Shown here one piece after another: positions 54,480 through 63,191 of a DNA stretch of 64,000 bases. The DNA is taken from assembly GCA_951812665.1 (NCBI GenBank), contig CATOST010000043.1, forward strand, positions 48,770 to 112,769, in the 5' to 3' direction. How positions within the stretch are numbered: the first letter of the stretch is position 1; each line of letters starts with the position of its first letter. The DNA is from an uncultured Acidobacteriota bacterium. GTDB lineage: Bacteria > Acidobacteriota > UBA6911 > RPQK01 > JAJDTT01. A program made the translations under genes and the position numbers. The notes below the pieces were generated by a model, which saw only the letters and a list, made by a program, of their open reading frames with translations, searched no databases and had not been told where the DNA came from.

Positions 54480-55250
54480 TCAAGACATCACCTCCCCCGC
54501 CGAGATGTCCACGGCCTGTCCCGTGATGGCCGCTCCCGCGGGCGACACCAGGAAGTGCACCAGACCGGCAACCTGCTCGGGAAGGATCATGGTTCCCAGA
54601 GGTATCCCGTCCAAAATGCGCCGCCGCATGGATTCAAGGCTCAGGCCCTCGAGGCGGGCGGTCTCCTGGAGGTCCCTGCGCGCCATGGAGGTCCGGACCC
54701 AGCCGGGGCAGACGGCATTGACGGTGATCCCGCGGGGAGCCAACTCCAGGGCCAGGGCCCGCGTCAGGCCGATCACCCCGTGCTTGGAAGCGCAGTAGGC
54801 ACTGTACTCGGCTGAACCCACCTTCCCCGAGATGGAGGAGATGTGGACGATGCGGCCGCCGTCCTGGAAATGGGGAAGCGCCCGGTGAGTGCAGTAGTAG
54901 ACGCCGGTGAGATTGGTGGCCAGCAGCTCATGCCAAGTCTCGTCGCCCGGCTCCAGAATGGGATTCCGTTTCGAGATCCCGGCGTTGTTCACCAGGATCC
55001 GAATCCGGCCCCATTCTCCGCTGACCGCAGAAATGAACTCCTCTACTTGCCGGTTGTCGCTGACGTCGCAGACCTGGGCCAGGACCCGGAACCCGCTCGC
55101 CGCCATCTGTTCGGCAGCGTCCTCGAGACCCTCCCGGTTGCGGTCGCAGATGGCGATCCGGGCGCCCTCGCGAGCGAGTTTCCAGGCAATGGCCCGGCCC
55201 ATCCCCTCCGCCGCTCCCGTGACCACGGCCACCGCCGATTCCAGGGACAT
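54480..55250 (-). CDS. Short-chain dehydrogenase/reductase (SDR)
   Basis: ATG 55250 (MSLESAVAVVTGAA) is the family-typical start; the track start adds 31 residues. Rossmann motif 'VVTGAAEGMGRAIA', 'LVNNAGISKRNP', catalytic Ser-Tyr-Lys in 'IVHISSISGKVGSAEYSAYCASKHG', and 'VNAVCPGWVRTSM'. 256 residues, classical SDR. Oxidises or reduces an alcohol/keto substrate with NAD(P). It is divergent from the aminotransferase gene, 121 bases apart; substrate not assigned. Confidence 0.9.
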   Translation of the reverse strand: MSLESAVAVVTGAAEGMGRAIAWKLAREGARIAICDRNREGLEDAAEQMAASGFRVLAQVCDVSDNRQVEEFISAVSGEWGRIRILVNNAGISKRNPILEPGDETWHELLATNLTGVYYCTHRALPHFQDGGRIVHISSISGKVGSAEYSAYCASKHGVIGLTRALALELAPRGITVNAVCPGWVRTSMARRDLQETARLEGLSLESMRRRILDGIPLGTMILPEQVAGLVHFLVSPAGAAITGQAVDISAGEVMS

Positions 55251-55371
55251 CCAGCCTCTCGAATCCTTCACTTCGACGCGCCGGATCACTTGACAGACCG
55301 GCCCGCAGCGTGCACAAGTAACAAGGTGTCCGGAAACTAACAATCGAAGGGAAACGATTCAAGGTAACGCC

Positions 55372-56706
55372 ATGACTGTCCTCGATGCCATTCGCTCCAA
55401 GTCCGCTCAGGTGCTGGATTTCAACGAACGCTACATCCCCGGCGGCGTGGTCTCCATCGTCCGCAAGGCGGAGCCCGATCTGGCCTTTGCCCGGGGCCGG
55501 GGAGCCTACATCTGGGACGTGGACGGCAACCGCTATCTGGACTACCACGCGGCCTTCGCTCCCATCGTCCTGGGCCACAACGACCCCTACGTCAACGAAG
55601 CGGTCCGGAAAGCCATCGACGGCGGAGCGAGCCTGTATGGAAGCGGTACCAACGAGTTGGAGGGCCGCTTGGCGGAGATGCTCTGCACCCAGGTCCCGGC
55701 GGTGGAGATGGTGGAGTTCCTCAACACCGGCACCGAGGCCTCCATGGCCTCCGTGCGCCTGGCTCGCGCCGCCACCGGCCGCGATCACGTCATCGTGATG
55801 CAGGGCGGCTTCAACGGCTCCCACAACGACGTGGCCTGCAATGTGCTGACGCCCTTGGACCAGATCGGTCCCCGAGTCTCCCCCGGCGAGTACCGCTACA
55901 TTCCACTGGGACCCGGGGTCCCCGACTCCCACGCCCAGTTGGTGCACGTGATCAACTTCAACGACCTGGATTCGGTCCGCTATGTCTGCGAGCGCCACGA
56001 TGTGGCCGCCCTGGTGACCGAGCCCATCCTGCAGAACATCGGCATCATGAAGCCGGTCCCCGGATACCTGGAAGGACTCCGGGAACTGGCCGACGAGTAC
56101 GGTTTCGTGCTCATCTTCGACGAGGTCAAGACCGGGTTCCGGTACTCGGTGGGAGGGTACAGCGAGGTCAGCGGCGTCCAGCCCGACCTGGTCTACTTCG
56201 CCAAGGCGGTGGCCAACGGCTATCCCTTTTCGGCGCTGGGCGGAAAGCGGCAGCTTCTGGAACATTTCGCTCATCCCGATCCTTCCAAGCGGCCCATCGT
56301 CTCCGGGACCTACAACGGCCATCCCGTCTCGGTGAGCGCCGCCATCGCCACCATCGAGCGCCTCCTGGAAGGCGACGGCCAAGTCTACCGGCACATCGAC
56401 CGGCTGGGACAACGGTGCCAGGCCGGGATCGAGTCGATCCTGAGCTCCCGTGGGGTCACCGGAACCGTGGCCCGCCAGGGATCCGCCTTCTGCCTCTACC
56501 TGATGGATCACGAGCCGGTGGACTGGCACGACTTGGCCGGAAACCATGACTTCGACATGGACGTGGCGATGCGGCGTGCCTTGATCGAGCGCGGAATCTA
56601 CTTCTTCCCGGTGGCCACCAAGCAATGCTCCATCTCGGCAGCCCACACCGATTCGGACATCGACCGCACGCTGGAAGCCCTGGACGAAGTCCTGTCAAAC
56701 CTTTAG
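55372..56706 (+). CDS. Class III PLP aminotransferase (glutamate-1-semialdehyde-aminomutase-like)
   Basis: 444 residues. 'GAYIWDVDGNRYLDYHAAFAPIVLGHNDP', quoted in part, is the family N-terminus; 'FLNTGTEASMASVRLAR' binds the cofactor phosphate; 'FVLIFDEVKTGFR' has the PLP-binding Asp; and 'YFAKAVANGYPFSALGG' holds the Schiff-base Lys. Sequence style is HemL-like, but a gene in a transporter/lyase operon points to a catabolic amino-acid aminotransferase rather than haem synthesis. It is followed 27 bases later by the cytochrome gene. Confidence 0.88.
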   Translation: MTVLDAIRSKSAQVLDFNERYIPGGVVSIVRKAEPDLAFARGRGAYIWDVDGNRYLDYHAAFAPIVLGHNDPYVNEAVRKAIDGGASLYGSGTNELEGRLAEMLCTQVPAVEMVEFLNTGTEASMASVRLARAATGRDHVIVMQGGFNGSHNDVACNVLTPLDQIGPRVSPGEYRYIPLGPGVPDSHAQLVHVINFNDLDSVRYVCERHDVAALVTEPILQNIGIMKPVPGYLEGLRELADEYGFVLIFDEVKTGFRYSVGGYSEVSGVQPDLVYFAKAVANGYPFSALGGKRQLLEHFAHPDPSKRPIVSGTYNGHPVSVSAAIATIERLLEGDGQVYRHIDRLGQRCQAGIESILSSRGVTGTVARQGSAFCLYLMDHEPVDWHDLAGNHDFDMDVAMRRALIERGIYFFPVATKQCSISAAHTDSDIDRTLEALDEVLSNL

Positions 56707-56733
56707 GCCGCCGGGGCGGACTCGACATCATCC

Positions 56734-58887
56734 ATGGATGTTCGCCACTGCTTCGCCGTTTGGTGCTCCCACTTGGTCCTCCTCTCCCTCCCGCTCCATT
56801 CCCAGGGAGGTTCGAGTGAAGACTGCAGTGCGTGCCACCAGGAGATCTACGACTCTCACCAGACCACGGGGATGGGCCGAGCCTTCTCTCTCCCCGATCC
56901 CACCAATACGCTGGGAGAAGAACAGCAGGAGGCAACGTACTACCACCCGGCCTCCGACCGGCACTACACGGTCGCCCGCAGGAACGGCTCCTACTATCTG
57001 AGCCGGCACCAGTTGAACGATAAGGAGAAGACCATCAACCGGGTGGAGAAAGAGATCCACTACGTCCTGGGTTCCGGGAACCGGGGCCGGACCTATCTCC
57101 ACCGGACCCCCTGGGGAGCCCTCTACCAGCTACCCCTGGCCTGGTACGCGGAAGACGGCGGGCACTGGGGGATGAGTCCCGGTTACGACCGCCCCGATCA
57201 CAAGGGGTTCAGCCGGCGGATCGACTACTCCTGCATATTCTGCCACAACGCCTATCCGCAACTGCCGCCGGGAGATGACGCCAACGGCAAGGATCCTCTC
57301 TTCCCGGAAGAACTCCCCAACGGCATCGACTGCCAGCGCTGCCATGGTCCGGGCGGCGCCCATCTGAAGGCGGTTCGCAGCCGTGCCTCCAAAGAAGTCA
57401 TCCGCAATTCCATCGTGAATCCGGCCAGATTGGATCCCCAAAGACAGTTGGAGGTGTGTCTCCAGTGCCACCTGGAGTCCACCACCAAGGGCCTCCCGGC
57501 CATGATCCGGAACTACGACCGGGGCGCCTTCTCCTACCGGCCGGGAGAACCGCTGGCGGACTACATCCTTCACTTCGACGCAGCCGATCAGGAAGAGGCG
57601 GAGACACGATTCGAGGTCAATCACGCCGGGTACCGGTTCCTCAGGTCTGCCTGCTATCAGGAGAGCGAAGGTCAGTTCACCTGTGTGACCTGCCATGATC
57701 CGCACCGGCCGGCGCCCGCTCCCGAGTCGCAGCGAGCCTCCCGGGATGCCTGCAATCGTTGCCACGCCGAACAGGTCGCTCCACTGGTGGCATCGGGAGA
57801 GCACCCGGCGGACGAGGACTGCCTGGTCTGCCACATGCCCCGGCGCAGGACTCAGGACGTGGTCCACGCCGTCATGACCGATCACCGGATCGTCCGCCGT
57901 GCGGCCGCGGGCAACCTCCTGGCGCCGCTGGCCGAATCCCACCAGGAGGTGATCCTGGGAGAGGTCATCCGCTACTATCCGCCGGGTCCCGCCGAATCAG
58001 GCCGGGTCGAACTCTACGAAGCGGTGGCTCAAGTCAAGCAGAACGCCAACCTGAAGACCGGAATTCCCACGCTGGAAAAAGCCCTGGAGTCCCAACATCC
58101 GCTCCAGGCAGGCTTTTACTTCGAGTTGGGGGACGCCTATTTGGCGGAAGGCAGATTCAAGGACGCGGTCCGCTTGCACCAGGATGCCCTTCGCAGACAA
58201 CGAGACTACCTGCCGGCCTTGCGCAACCAGTGGCTGGCGCTGTCGAGACAAGGATCGCTGGATCAGGGTCTGACGGTGCTTCGAAACACCCTCGCGGTGA
58301 AGCCGGACGACACGGTCAGCCTGACTCAGTTGGGCTATGCCTTGTTGGAATCGGGTCGGGCGGCGGAGGCCACCCGGGTCTTGCAATCCGCCCTGCGCCT
58401 GGACCCGGACCTTCCCGATGCCTACAACAACCTGGGCCTGGCCCTGGCCCGGCAGAATCTCGGAGGGCAAGCCACCAAGGCTTTCCAGGAAGCTATCCGT
58501 CTTGAGCCCAATTTCGCCAGCGCCCACTATAATCTGGGGCTTCAACAATACGCGGCGAGGGCGGCCGGACCGGCCCTCGCTTCTTTCCGCCGAGCCATTG
58601 CGCTGGCTCCCGAAATGGCCACCGCCCACACCAACCTGGGGGCGACGTTGGCGGCCACGGGAAAGGTGGAAGAGGCGATCCGGGCCTTTCGCCGGGCGGT
58701 GGAGATCGAGCCGGGTCTGCTGGCGGCCCAGGTCAACTTGGGCCTGTCTCTCGCTTCTCTGGGGCGAATCCGGGAAGCGGCAGTTGCCATCCGGACCGCC
58801 CTGAAGTTGAAGCCGGGCGACGAATTCCTGATGCAGCAGCTGGAGCAACTCGAAGCGGAACTCGGAAAGGAAAACAGTTCACCATGA
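56734..58887 (+). CDS. Heptaheme c-type cytochrome with TPR domain
   Basis: 717 residues with a signal peptide (LVLLSLPLHSQG). Seven CxxCH haem sites are visible: CSACH, CIFCH, CQRCH, CLQCH, CVTCH, CNRCH and CLVCH, all within the first ~370 residues. The C-terminal ~300 residues are tetratricopeptide repeats ('PDAYNNLGLALARQNLGGQATKAF', 'NFASAHYNLGLQQYAARA', 'GLLAAQVNLGLSLASLG'). This resembles multihaem proteins in Acidobacteriota/Verrucomicrobia operons with CRTAC1 proteins. Its stop overlaps the next start by four bases. Confidence 0.9.
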   Translation: MDVRHCFAVWCSHLVLLSLPLHSQGGSSEDCSACHQEIYDSHQTTGMGRAFSLPDPTNTLGEEQQEATYYHPASDRHYTVARRNGSYYLSRHQLNDKEKTINRVEKEIHYVLGSGNRGRTYLHRTPWGALYQLPLAWYAEDGGHWGMSPGYDRPDHKGFSRRIDYSCIFCHNAYPQLPPGDDANGKDPLFPEELPNGIDCQRCHGPGGAHLKAVRSRASKEVIRNSIVNPARLDPQRQLEVCLQCHLESTTKGLPAMIRNYDRGAFSYRPGEPLADYILHFDAADQEEAETRFEVNHAGYRFLRSACYQESEGQFTCVTCHDPHRPAPAPESQRASRDACNRCHAEQVAPLVASGEHPADEDCLVCHMPRRRTQDVVHAVMTDHRIVRRAAAGNLLAPLAESHQEVILGEVIRYYPPGPAESGRVELYEAVAQVKQNANLKTGIPTLEKALESQHPLQAGFYFELGDAYLAEGRFKDAVRLHQDALRRQRDYLPALRNQWLALSRQGSLDQGLTVLRNTLAVKPDDTVSLTQLGYALLESGRAAEATRVLQSALRLDPDLPDAYNNLGLALARQNLGGQATKAFQEAIRLEPNFASAHYNLGLQQYAARAAGPALASFRRAIALAPEMATAHTNLGATLAATGKVEEAIRAFRRAVEIEPGLLAAQVNLGLSLASLGRIREAAVAIRTALKLKPGDEFLMQQLEQLEAELGKENSSP

Positions 58888-59789
58888 GAGAACGGTTGCA
58901 GGGTGTGATCGCCAATATTCCCATGTGCTTCACGTCTGACTGGAGCATGGACGAGACCGCCCTCCGGAACAATATTCGGGCTTACCGGAGCGAGGGCCTG
59001 GAGGCCATGTATCTTTTGGGGACCAGCGGTGAGCTCTTCAACGTCTCTCCGGACGAGTACCGGCGAGCCGTGCGGATCTTCGTCGAGGAGGCGGGACCGG
59101 AGACCCTGAAGGTGGTAGGGGCGACCTCGGTGCGCCTGGGGGGGATCCTGGAGACCGTTACCTGGCTGGCCGAAGTCGGCGCCGATGCGGTCCTGGCCAT
59201 CCCGCCCCACTTCATTCCCTTGAGCGCCGAAGAGCGGACCGGGGCGCTTCGCGCCATCGCCCAGGCCTGCCCTTCCCTGGGAATCGTCCACTACAACACC
59301 AACTACGCCCCGGAGGTGAAGTTCGAGCCCCGTGAATACGGGACCCTGCTGGACCTGCCCAACCTCTGGGGCACCAAGCAGGGGCAGTTGTCGCAGGAAT
59401 TCTGGGACGGGCTGCAGGAGCACTCCGGTTCTCTGCGGCACCTCAGCCTGGACGATTGGATGGTCGCCTCCATGAAGCAGGGCGGCTATGGGGCCTTCTC
59501 CCTGCTGACCAGTCTGGCGCCCCGGTTCGCCCAAGCCTGGTACCAGGCCTGCAAGGCCGGGGAGTGGGAACGGGCCGAGGAGATGCAGGTGGAGTTCGAC
59601 CGCTGCATGGACCGGCTCTACTGGCCGCTGAGCCGGCGCGGCTACACCGACGTGGCCGTGGACAAGGCGCTGATCGAAGCTTTTGGCTTCCTCCAGTCAA
59701 GCGCGCCCCGGCCGCCGCTGAATCCGGTTTCGGAACCGGAGAAGGAGTGGGCCCGGGAAGTGATCCAGAGTGAAGGATACTTCAAGTAG
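58884..59789 (+). CDS. DapA/DHDPS-family aldolase or lyase
   Basis: 301 residues, ATGA-coupled to the cytochrome gene. 'YRSEGLEAMYLLGTSGELFNVSPDEYRR' resembles the GGxxGE opening of the family, with the family Tyr in 'SLGIVHYNTNYAP' and the Schiff-base Lys probably in 'LWGTKQGQLSQ'. The usual GIK motif is GTK here. Members make or split 2-keto acids such as dihydrodipicolinate, N-acetylneuraminate or keto-deoxy sugars. With a symporter next to it a catabolic role is likely, and sialic acid is one candidate given the sialidase-type protein 5 kb away; unproven. Confidence 0.82.
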   Translation: MRERLQGVIANIPMCFTSDWSMDETALRNNIRAYRSEGLEAMYLLGTSGELFNVSPDEYRRAVRIFVEEAGPETLKVVGATSVRLGGILETVTWLAEVGADAVLAIPPHFIPLSAEERTGALRAIAQACPSLGIVHYNTNYAPEVKFEPREYGTLLDLPNLWGTKQGQLSQEFWDGLQEHSGSLRHLSLDDWMVASMKQGGYGAFSLLTSLAPRFAQAWYQACKAGEWERAEEMQVEFDRCMDRLYWPLSRRGYTDVAVDKALIEAFGFLQSSAPRPPLNPVSEPEKEWAREVIQSEGYFK

Positions 59790-59841
59790 TTCACCTGATC
59801 TGCCCCCAAATATCACGCATCCGTTCATCAGGTAAGACTAA

Positions 59842-61368
59842 ATGAATCTCAACCCCATCGATATCCTGGTCATCATCGCCTACATGGGAAGCCTGTCCCT
59901 CATCGGGATCTATTTTTCGCGCCGCCAAAAGTCCCGTGACGAGTATTTCCTGGGCGACCGGAAGGTCTTCTGGTTTCTGGCCGGAGGCAGCGTCCTGGCC
60001 ACCATCCTCTCCACCATCAGCTATCTCTCGGTCCCGGGAGAGGTGATTCGTTACGGATTCGCCTACTGCTTCGGCCTGATCGTGGCGCCGCTGGTGATCC
60101 CCATCGTGAACCGGATCCTGATCCCCACCATCAAGGGGCTCGAGATCACCAGCGCCTACGAATACGTGGGCCGTAGATTCGACCGGGGCACCGGCACCCT
60201 GGCCTCCACCCTGTTCGTCTTCCGGACCCTGATCTGGTCCGGAATCATCATCTACACGGCCAGCTTCGCCTTCTCCGAGATTTCGGGCCTGGGCCTGTTC
60301 ACCACCATCATATTGCTGGGGGTCATCACCACCTTCTACACCAGCGTGGGTGGCTTTCGGACCGTCATCTGGACCGACAACCTGCAGCTCTGGATCCTGC
60401 TGGCGGGCGCGCTCTCCATCCCCATCTATGTCTACTACCTGGTGGGGACGGGCCCCATGGGATGGTGGGAGACCTTCTCCGAAGCGGGGCGAGGCGAGAT
60501 GCAGGTCTTCAGTTTCGATCCCACGGTCCGCATCACCATCGTCGGCATCATGCTCAACATCCTGTTCTGGAACATCTGCGCCAACGGCGGCGACCAGGTG
60601 GCGATCCAGCGGTATCTTTCGACGCCTTCCGTCAAGGCGGCTCGGCGCTCGGTCTGGGTCTATGCCTGGTCCAACGTCGTCCTCTACACCACCCTGGCGA
60701 TCTGCGGCCTGGCCCTGTTCGCCTTCTATGCACACATCTCCAACCTGCCGGTGGCCGAGTTCCAGGCCAAGATCGCTCCCGAAGGAGACCGGCTGATGCC
60801 GCGCTTCATCGCACAGCAGCTTCCCACCGGAGTCTCCGGCCTGGTCATGGCGGCCCTGCTGTCGGCGGCCATGTCCAGCCTCAGCTCGGCCATCAACTCC
60901 ATCTCCGGCGTCCTGACGACCCATTTCGGCGGCCGGCGCAAAGACTCCCGGCGGGGTCTGCTGCTGGACAAAGGGGTGGCCGCCGGGGCCGGCGTGGTGG
61001 GAATCGGAGTGGCCGTCATCATCGCCGTCGTCATGAGCCGGACGGACTGGAACATCCTGGACCTGAGCGGCCGGGTCAACGATGTCTTCGTGGGTCCCAT
61101 CGCCGTCCTCTTCTTTGGCGGCATCCTGTTTCGCAGGGTCGGACCGCAGGCGATCCTGATGGGCTTTTTCCTGGCGGCGTCCGTCTCCCTGTTCGTGAGC
61201 TTCAGCAAGGAATGGTTCGGGATGGAGAAGGCCATCTCCTGGATGTGGGGAATTCCCTTCTCCTTCACCCTGGGCATGATCGTGGCGGGACTGGGCGGCT
61301 TTCTCTTCCGCCGGCCCTCGCCCGATCAGATTCAAGGCCTCACCTTCGGGGATCACAAGAGGACATGA
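59842..61368 (+). CDS. Sodium:solute symporter (SSS family)
   Basis: 508 residues, about 13 helices beginning 'IDILVIIAYMGSLSLIGIYFS'. The SSS signature region is 'TTFYTSVGGFRTVIWTDNLQ', and 'ANGGDQVAIQRYLSTPS' and 'SAAMSSLSSAINSISGVL' (Na-site helix) are typical. It imports a small organic solute with Na ions. It lies 52 bases after the DapA-family gene and overlaps the following gene by four bases (ATGA), so the lyase and symporter are probably matched for one substrate. Confidence 0.9.
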   Translation: MNLNPIDILVIIAYMGSLSLIGIYFSRRQKSRDEYFLGDRKVFWFLAGGSVLATILSTISYLSVPGEVIRYGFAYCFGLIVAPLVIPIVNRILIPTIKGLEITSAYEYVGRRFDRGTGTLASTLFVFRTLIWSGIIIYTASFAFSEISGLGLFTTIILLGVITTFYTSVGGFRTVIWTDNLQLWILLAGALSIPIYVYYLVGTGPMGWWETFSEAGRGEMQVFSFDPTVRITIVGIMLNILFWNICANGGDQVAIQRYLSTPSVKAARRSVWVYAWSNVVLYTTLAICGLALFAFYAHISNLPVAEFQAKIAPEGDRLMPRFIAQQLPTGVSGLVMAALLSAAMSSLSSAINSISGVLTTHFGGRRKDSRRGLLLDKGVAAGAGVVGIGVAVIIAVVMSRTDWNILDLSGRVNDVFVGPIAVLFFGGILFRRVGPQAILMGFFLAASVSLFVSFSKEWFGMEKAISWMWGIPFSFTLGMIVAGLGGFLFRRPSPDQIQGLTFGDHKRT

Positions 61369-63020
61369 GATTCGGTCCCTGTCTCCTGGTCCTCGCCCTG
61401 GTTGCGCCCGGAGACGGACTACCAGCGACGGAGACGGAAAGGGGTGTTCCCCGGTTCACTGACCGGACACGAGTGGCAGGAATCGACTATCAGCACTACA
61501 ACGGGGCTCGCGGCGGCTATCACCTGTTGGAAATCATGGGTTCCGGCGCTGCCCTGCTGGATTTCGACGGAGACGGCTACCTGGACCTGTTCGTAGTGGC
61601 CGGCAGCCGGATCCCTCCGAGCGACACGGAGGAGTCCCGCAGCCGGCTCTACCGGAACCGGAGCGACGGCACCTTTCGGGACGCGACCCGCGACTCGGGT
61701 CTGCAGATTCGAACCTACGGGATGGGGGCGGCCGCCGGTGACTACGACAACGACGGCGACCCCGACCTCTACGTCACCGGGTATCCCCGGAGCCAACTGT
61801 TCCAGAACCAGGGAGACGGCCGCTTCCGGGATGTCTCGCGAGAGGCCGGCGTGGAAAACTCGGGGCACTGGGGCTCCAGCGCCGGATTCTTCGACTACGA
61901 CCGGGACGGCCTCTTGGATCTGTTCGTCTGCAACTACGTCGCCTACGATCCCGGCAAGGAGACTCCCTGTCATACGGCGGGCCGCAGGAACTACTGCCAT
62001 CCCACGACCTTCGAGACCGATGCCAGCGCGCTCTACCGGAATCTGGGGAACGGCAGGTTTCAGGACCGGAGCGAATCCAGCGGCATTGGCCGGGCACAGG
62101 GCAAGGCGTTGGGGGTCGCCTTCACCGATCTGGAGCCGGACGGTTATCCGGATGTCTTCGTTGCTAACGACACCGTCGCCGACTTCCTCTTCCGGAACAA
62201 CCGGGACGGCACCTTCCAAGAGGTAGGCTTCGACCAAGGGGTGGCTCTGGACGAGAACGGACATCCCAGGGCCGGCATGGGAGTCGACTTCGGCGACTAC
62301 GACGGCGACGGCCGTATGGATCTCCTGGTGACGAACTTTGCCGACGAGGGGAACGCCCTCTTCCGGAGGGCGGGAAGGTACTTCAACGAAGTCACGTATC
62401 AGTCGGGCATCCTGGAGAAGAGCTACGTCAAGGTGGGTTTCGGCGCCCGTCTCTTCGACTACGACAACGACGGAGACCTGGATGCGTTCGTCGCCAACGG
62501 CCACATCGATCCCACCATCAACCAACTTCGCGATTACGTCTTTTTTCGCCAGGAAAACCTTCTGTACGAGAATCAAAAGGGGAGTTATCGGGAGTGCTCC
62601 GGCGAGGCCGGTGCTTGGTCCCAGGTCCGCGACCTGAGCCGGGGGGCCGTCTTCGGAGACCTGGACAACGACGGCGACGTGGATATCGTGGTGACCAACA
62701 ACGGCGGTCCCGCAAACCTGTTGCGGAACGACTCAATAAACCGGAACAATTGGCTCCTGATCCGGCTGGAGGGGGTCGAGAGCAATCGGAATGGACTGGG
62801 GGCCCGGCTCCGGGTCCAGGTAGGAGGCCGGGTGCTCCACCGTGAGGTCCAACGGGCGGCCAGTTACCTTTCCAGCCACGACCCCAGGGTTCACCTGGGG
62901 CTGGGCGGCTCGGACGTCGCGGAACTGGTGGAAATCCGCTGGCCCTCGGGGATCCTCCAGAGTCTCCGCAACGTCAGGGCCAATCAGATCCTGACGGTTC
63001 GGGAGAAAGCCGTCCCATGA
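61365..63020 (+). CDS. CRTAC1-type protein: FG-GAP/VCBS repeats plus ASPIC/UnbV
   Basis: ATG 61365 gives a signal peptide (CLLVLALVAPGDG); the track ORF starting 60462 is antisense-free shadow before this point. About eight FG-GAP-like repeats with calcium-binding loops are visible ('LLDFDGDGYLDLFVV', 'AGDYDNDGDPDLYV', 'FTDLEPDGYPDVFV', 'FGDLDNDGDVDIVV'). The C-terminal ASPIC/UnbV domain follows ('GLGARLRVQVGGRVLHREV', 'VHLGLGGSDVAELVEIRWPSG'). Such proteins often accompany TPR/cytochrome genes in Acidobacteriota; role probably extracellular adhesion or glycan-related. Overlaps the symporter stop by four bases. Confidence 0.88.
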   Translation: MRFGPCLLVLALVAPGDGLPATETERGVPRFTDRTRVAGIDYQHYNGARGGYHLLEIMGSGAALLDFDGDGYLDLFVVAGSRIPPSDTEESRSRLYRNRSDGTFRDATRDSGLQIRTYGMGAAAGDYDNDGDPDLYVTGYPRSQLFQNQGDGRFRDVSREAGVENSGHWGSSAGFFDYDRDGLLDLFVCNYVAYDPGKETPCHTAGRRNYCHPTTFETDASALYRNLGNGRFQDRSESSGIGRAQGKALGVAFTDLEPDGYPDVFVANDTVADFLFRNNRDGTFQEVGFDQGVALDENGHPRAGMGVDFGDYDGDGRMDLLVTNFADEGNALFRRAGRYFNEVTYQSGILEKSYVKVGFGARLFDYDNDGDLDAFVANGHIDPTINQLRDYVFFRQENLLYENQKGSYRECSGEAGAWSQVRDLSRGAVFGDLDNDGDVDIVVTNNGGPANLLRNDSINRNNWLLIRLEGVESNRNGLGARLRVQVGGRVLHREVQRAASYLSSHDPRVHLGLGGSDVAELVEIRWPSGILQSLRNVRANQILTVREKAVP

Positions 63021-63191
63021 GTTGCCCGGGAGCAGGAGTGACGATTTTCGCCCTCGACTGATATCAGTCCGTGGTGAAAGTCTCGCGCGCACCGAGACCG
63101 GTCCTGCGCCCGCGGGACAAGGCGCTTCGGAGGGAGTATCCATGTTGCAAATTTTCCGATTCGCCATGGGTTGCTCCCTCAATGGCTAGAC

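Noticed and set aside
51040-54483. Extended N-terminus of the sialidase protein from 54483
   Set aside because: The first 55 residues translate the family A repeat; a signal peptide begins at 54318.
59791-61356. 521-aa minus-strand ORF
   Set aside because: Shadow of the sodium symporter, very rich in Asp/Gly/Gln, no motif.
60462-61364. Upstream 300 residues of the 852-aa ORF
   Set aside because: Out-of-frame reading of the symporter; the ASPIC protein starts at 61365 with a signal peptide.
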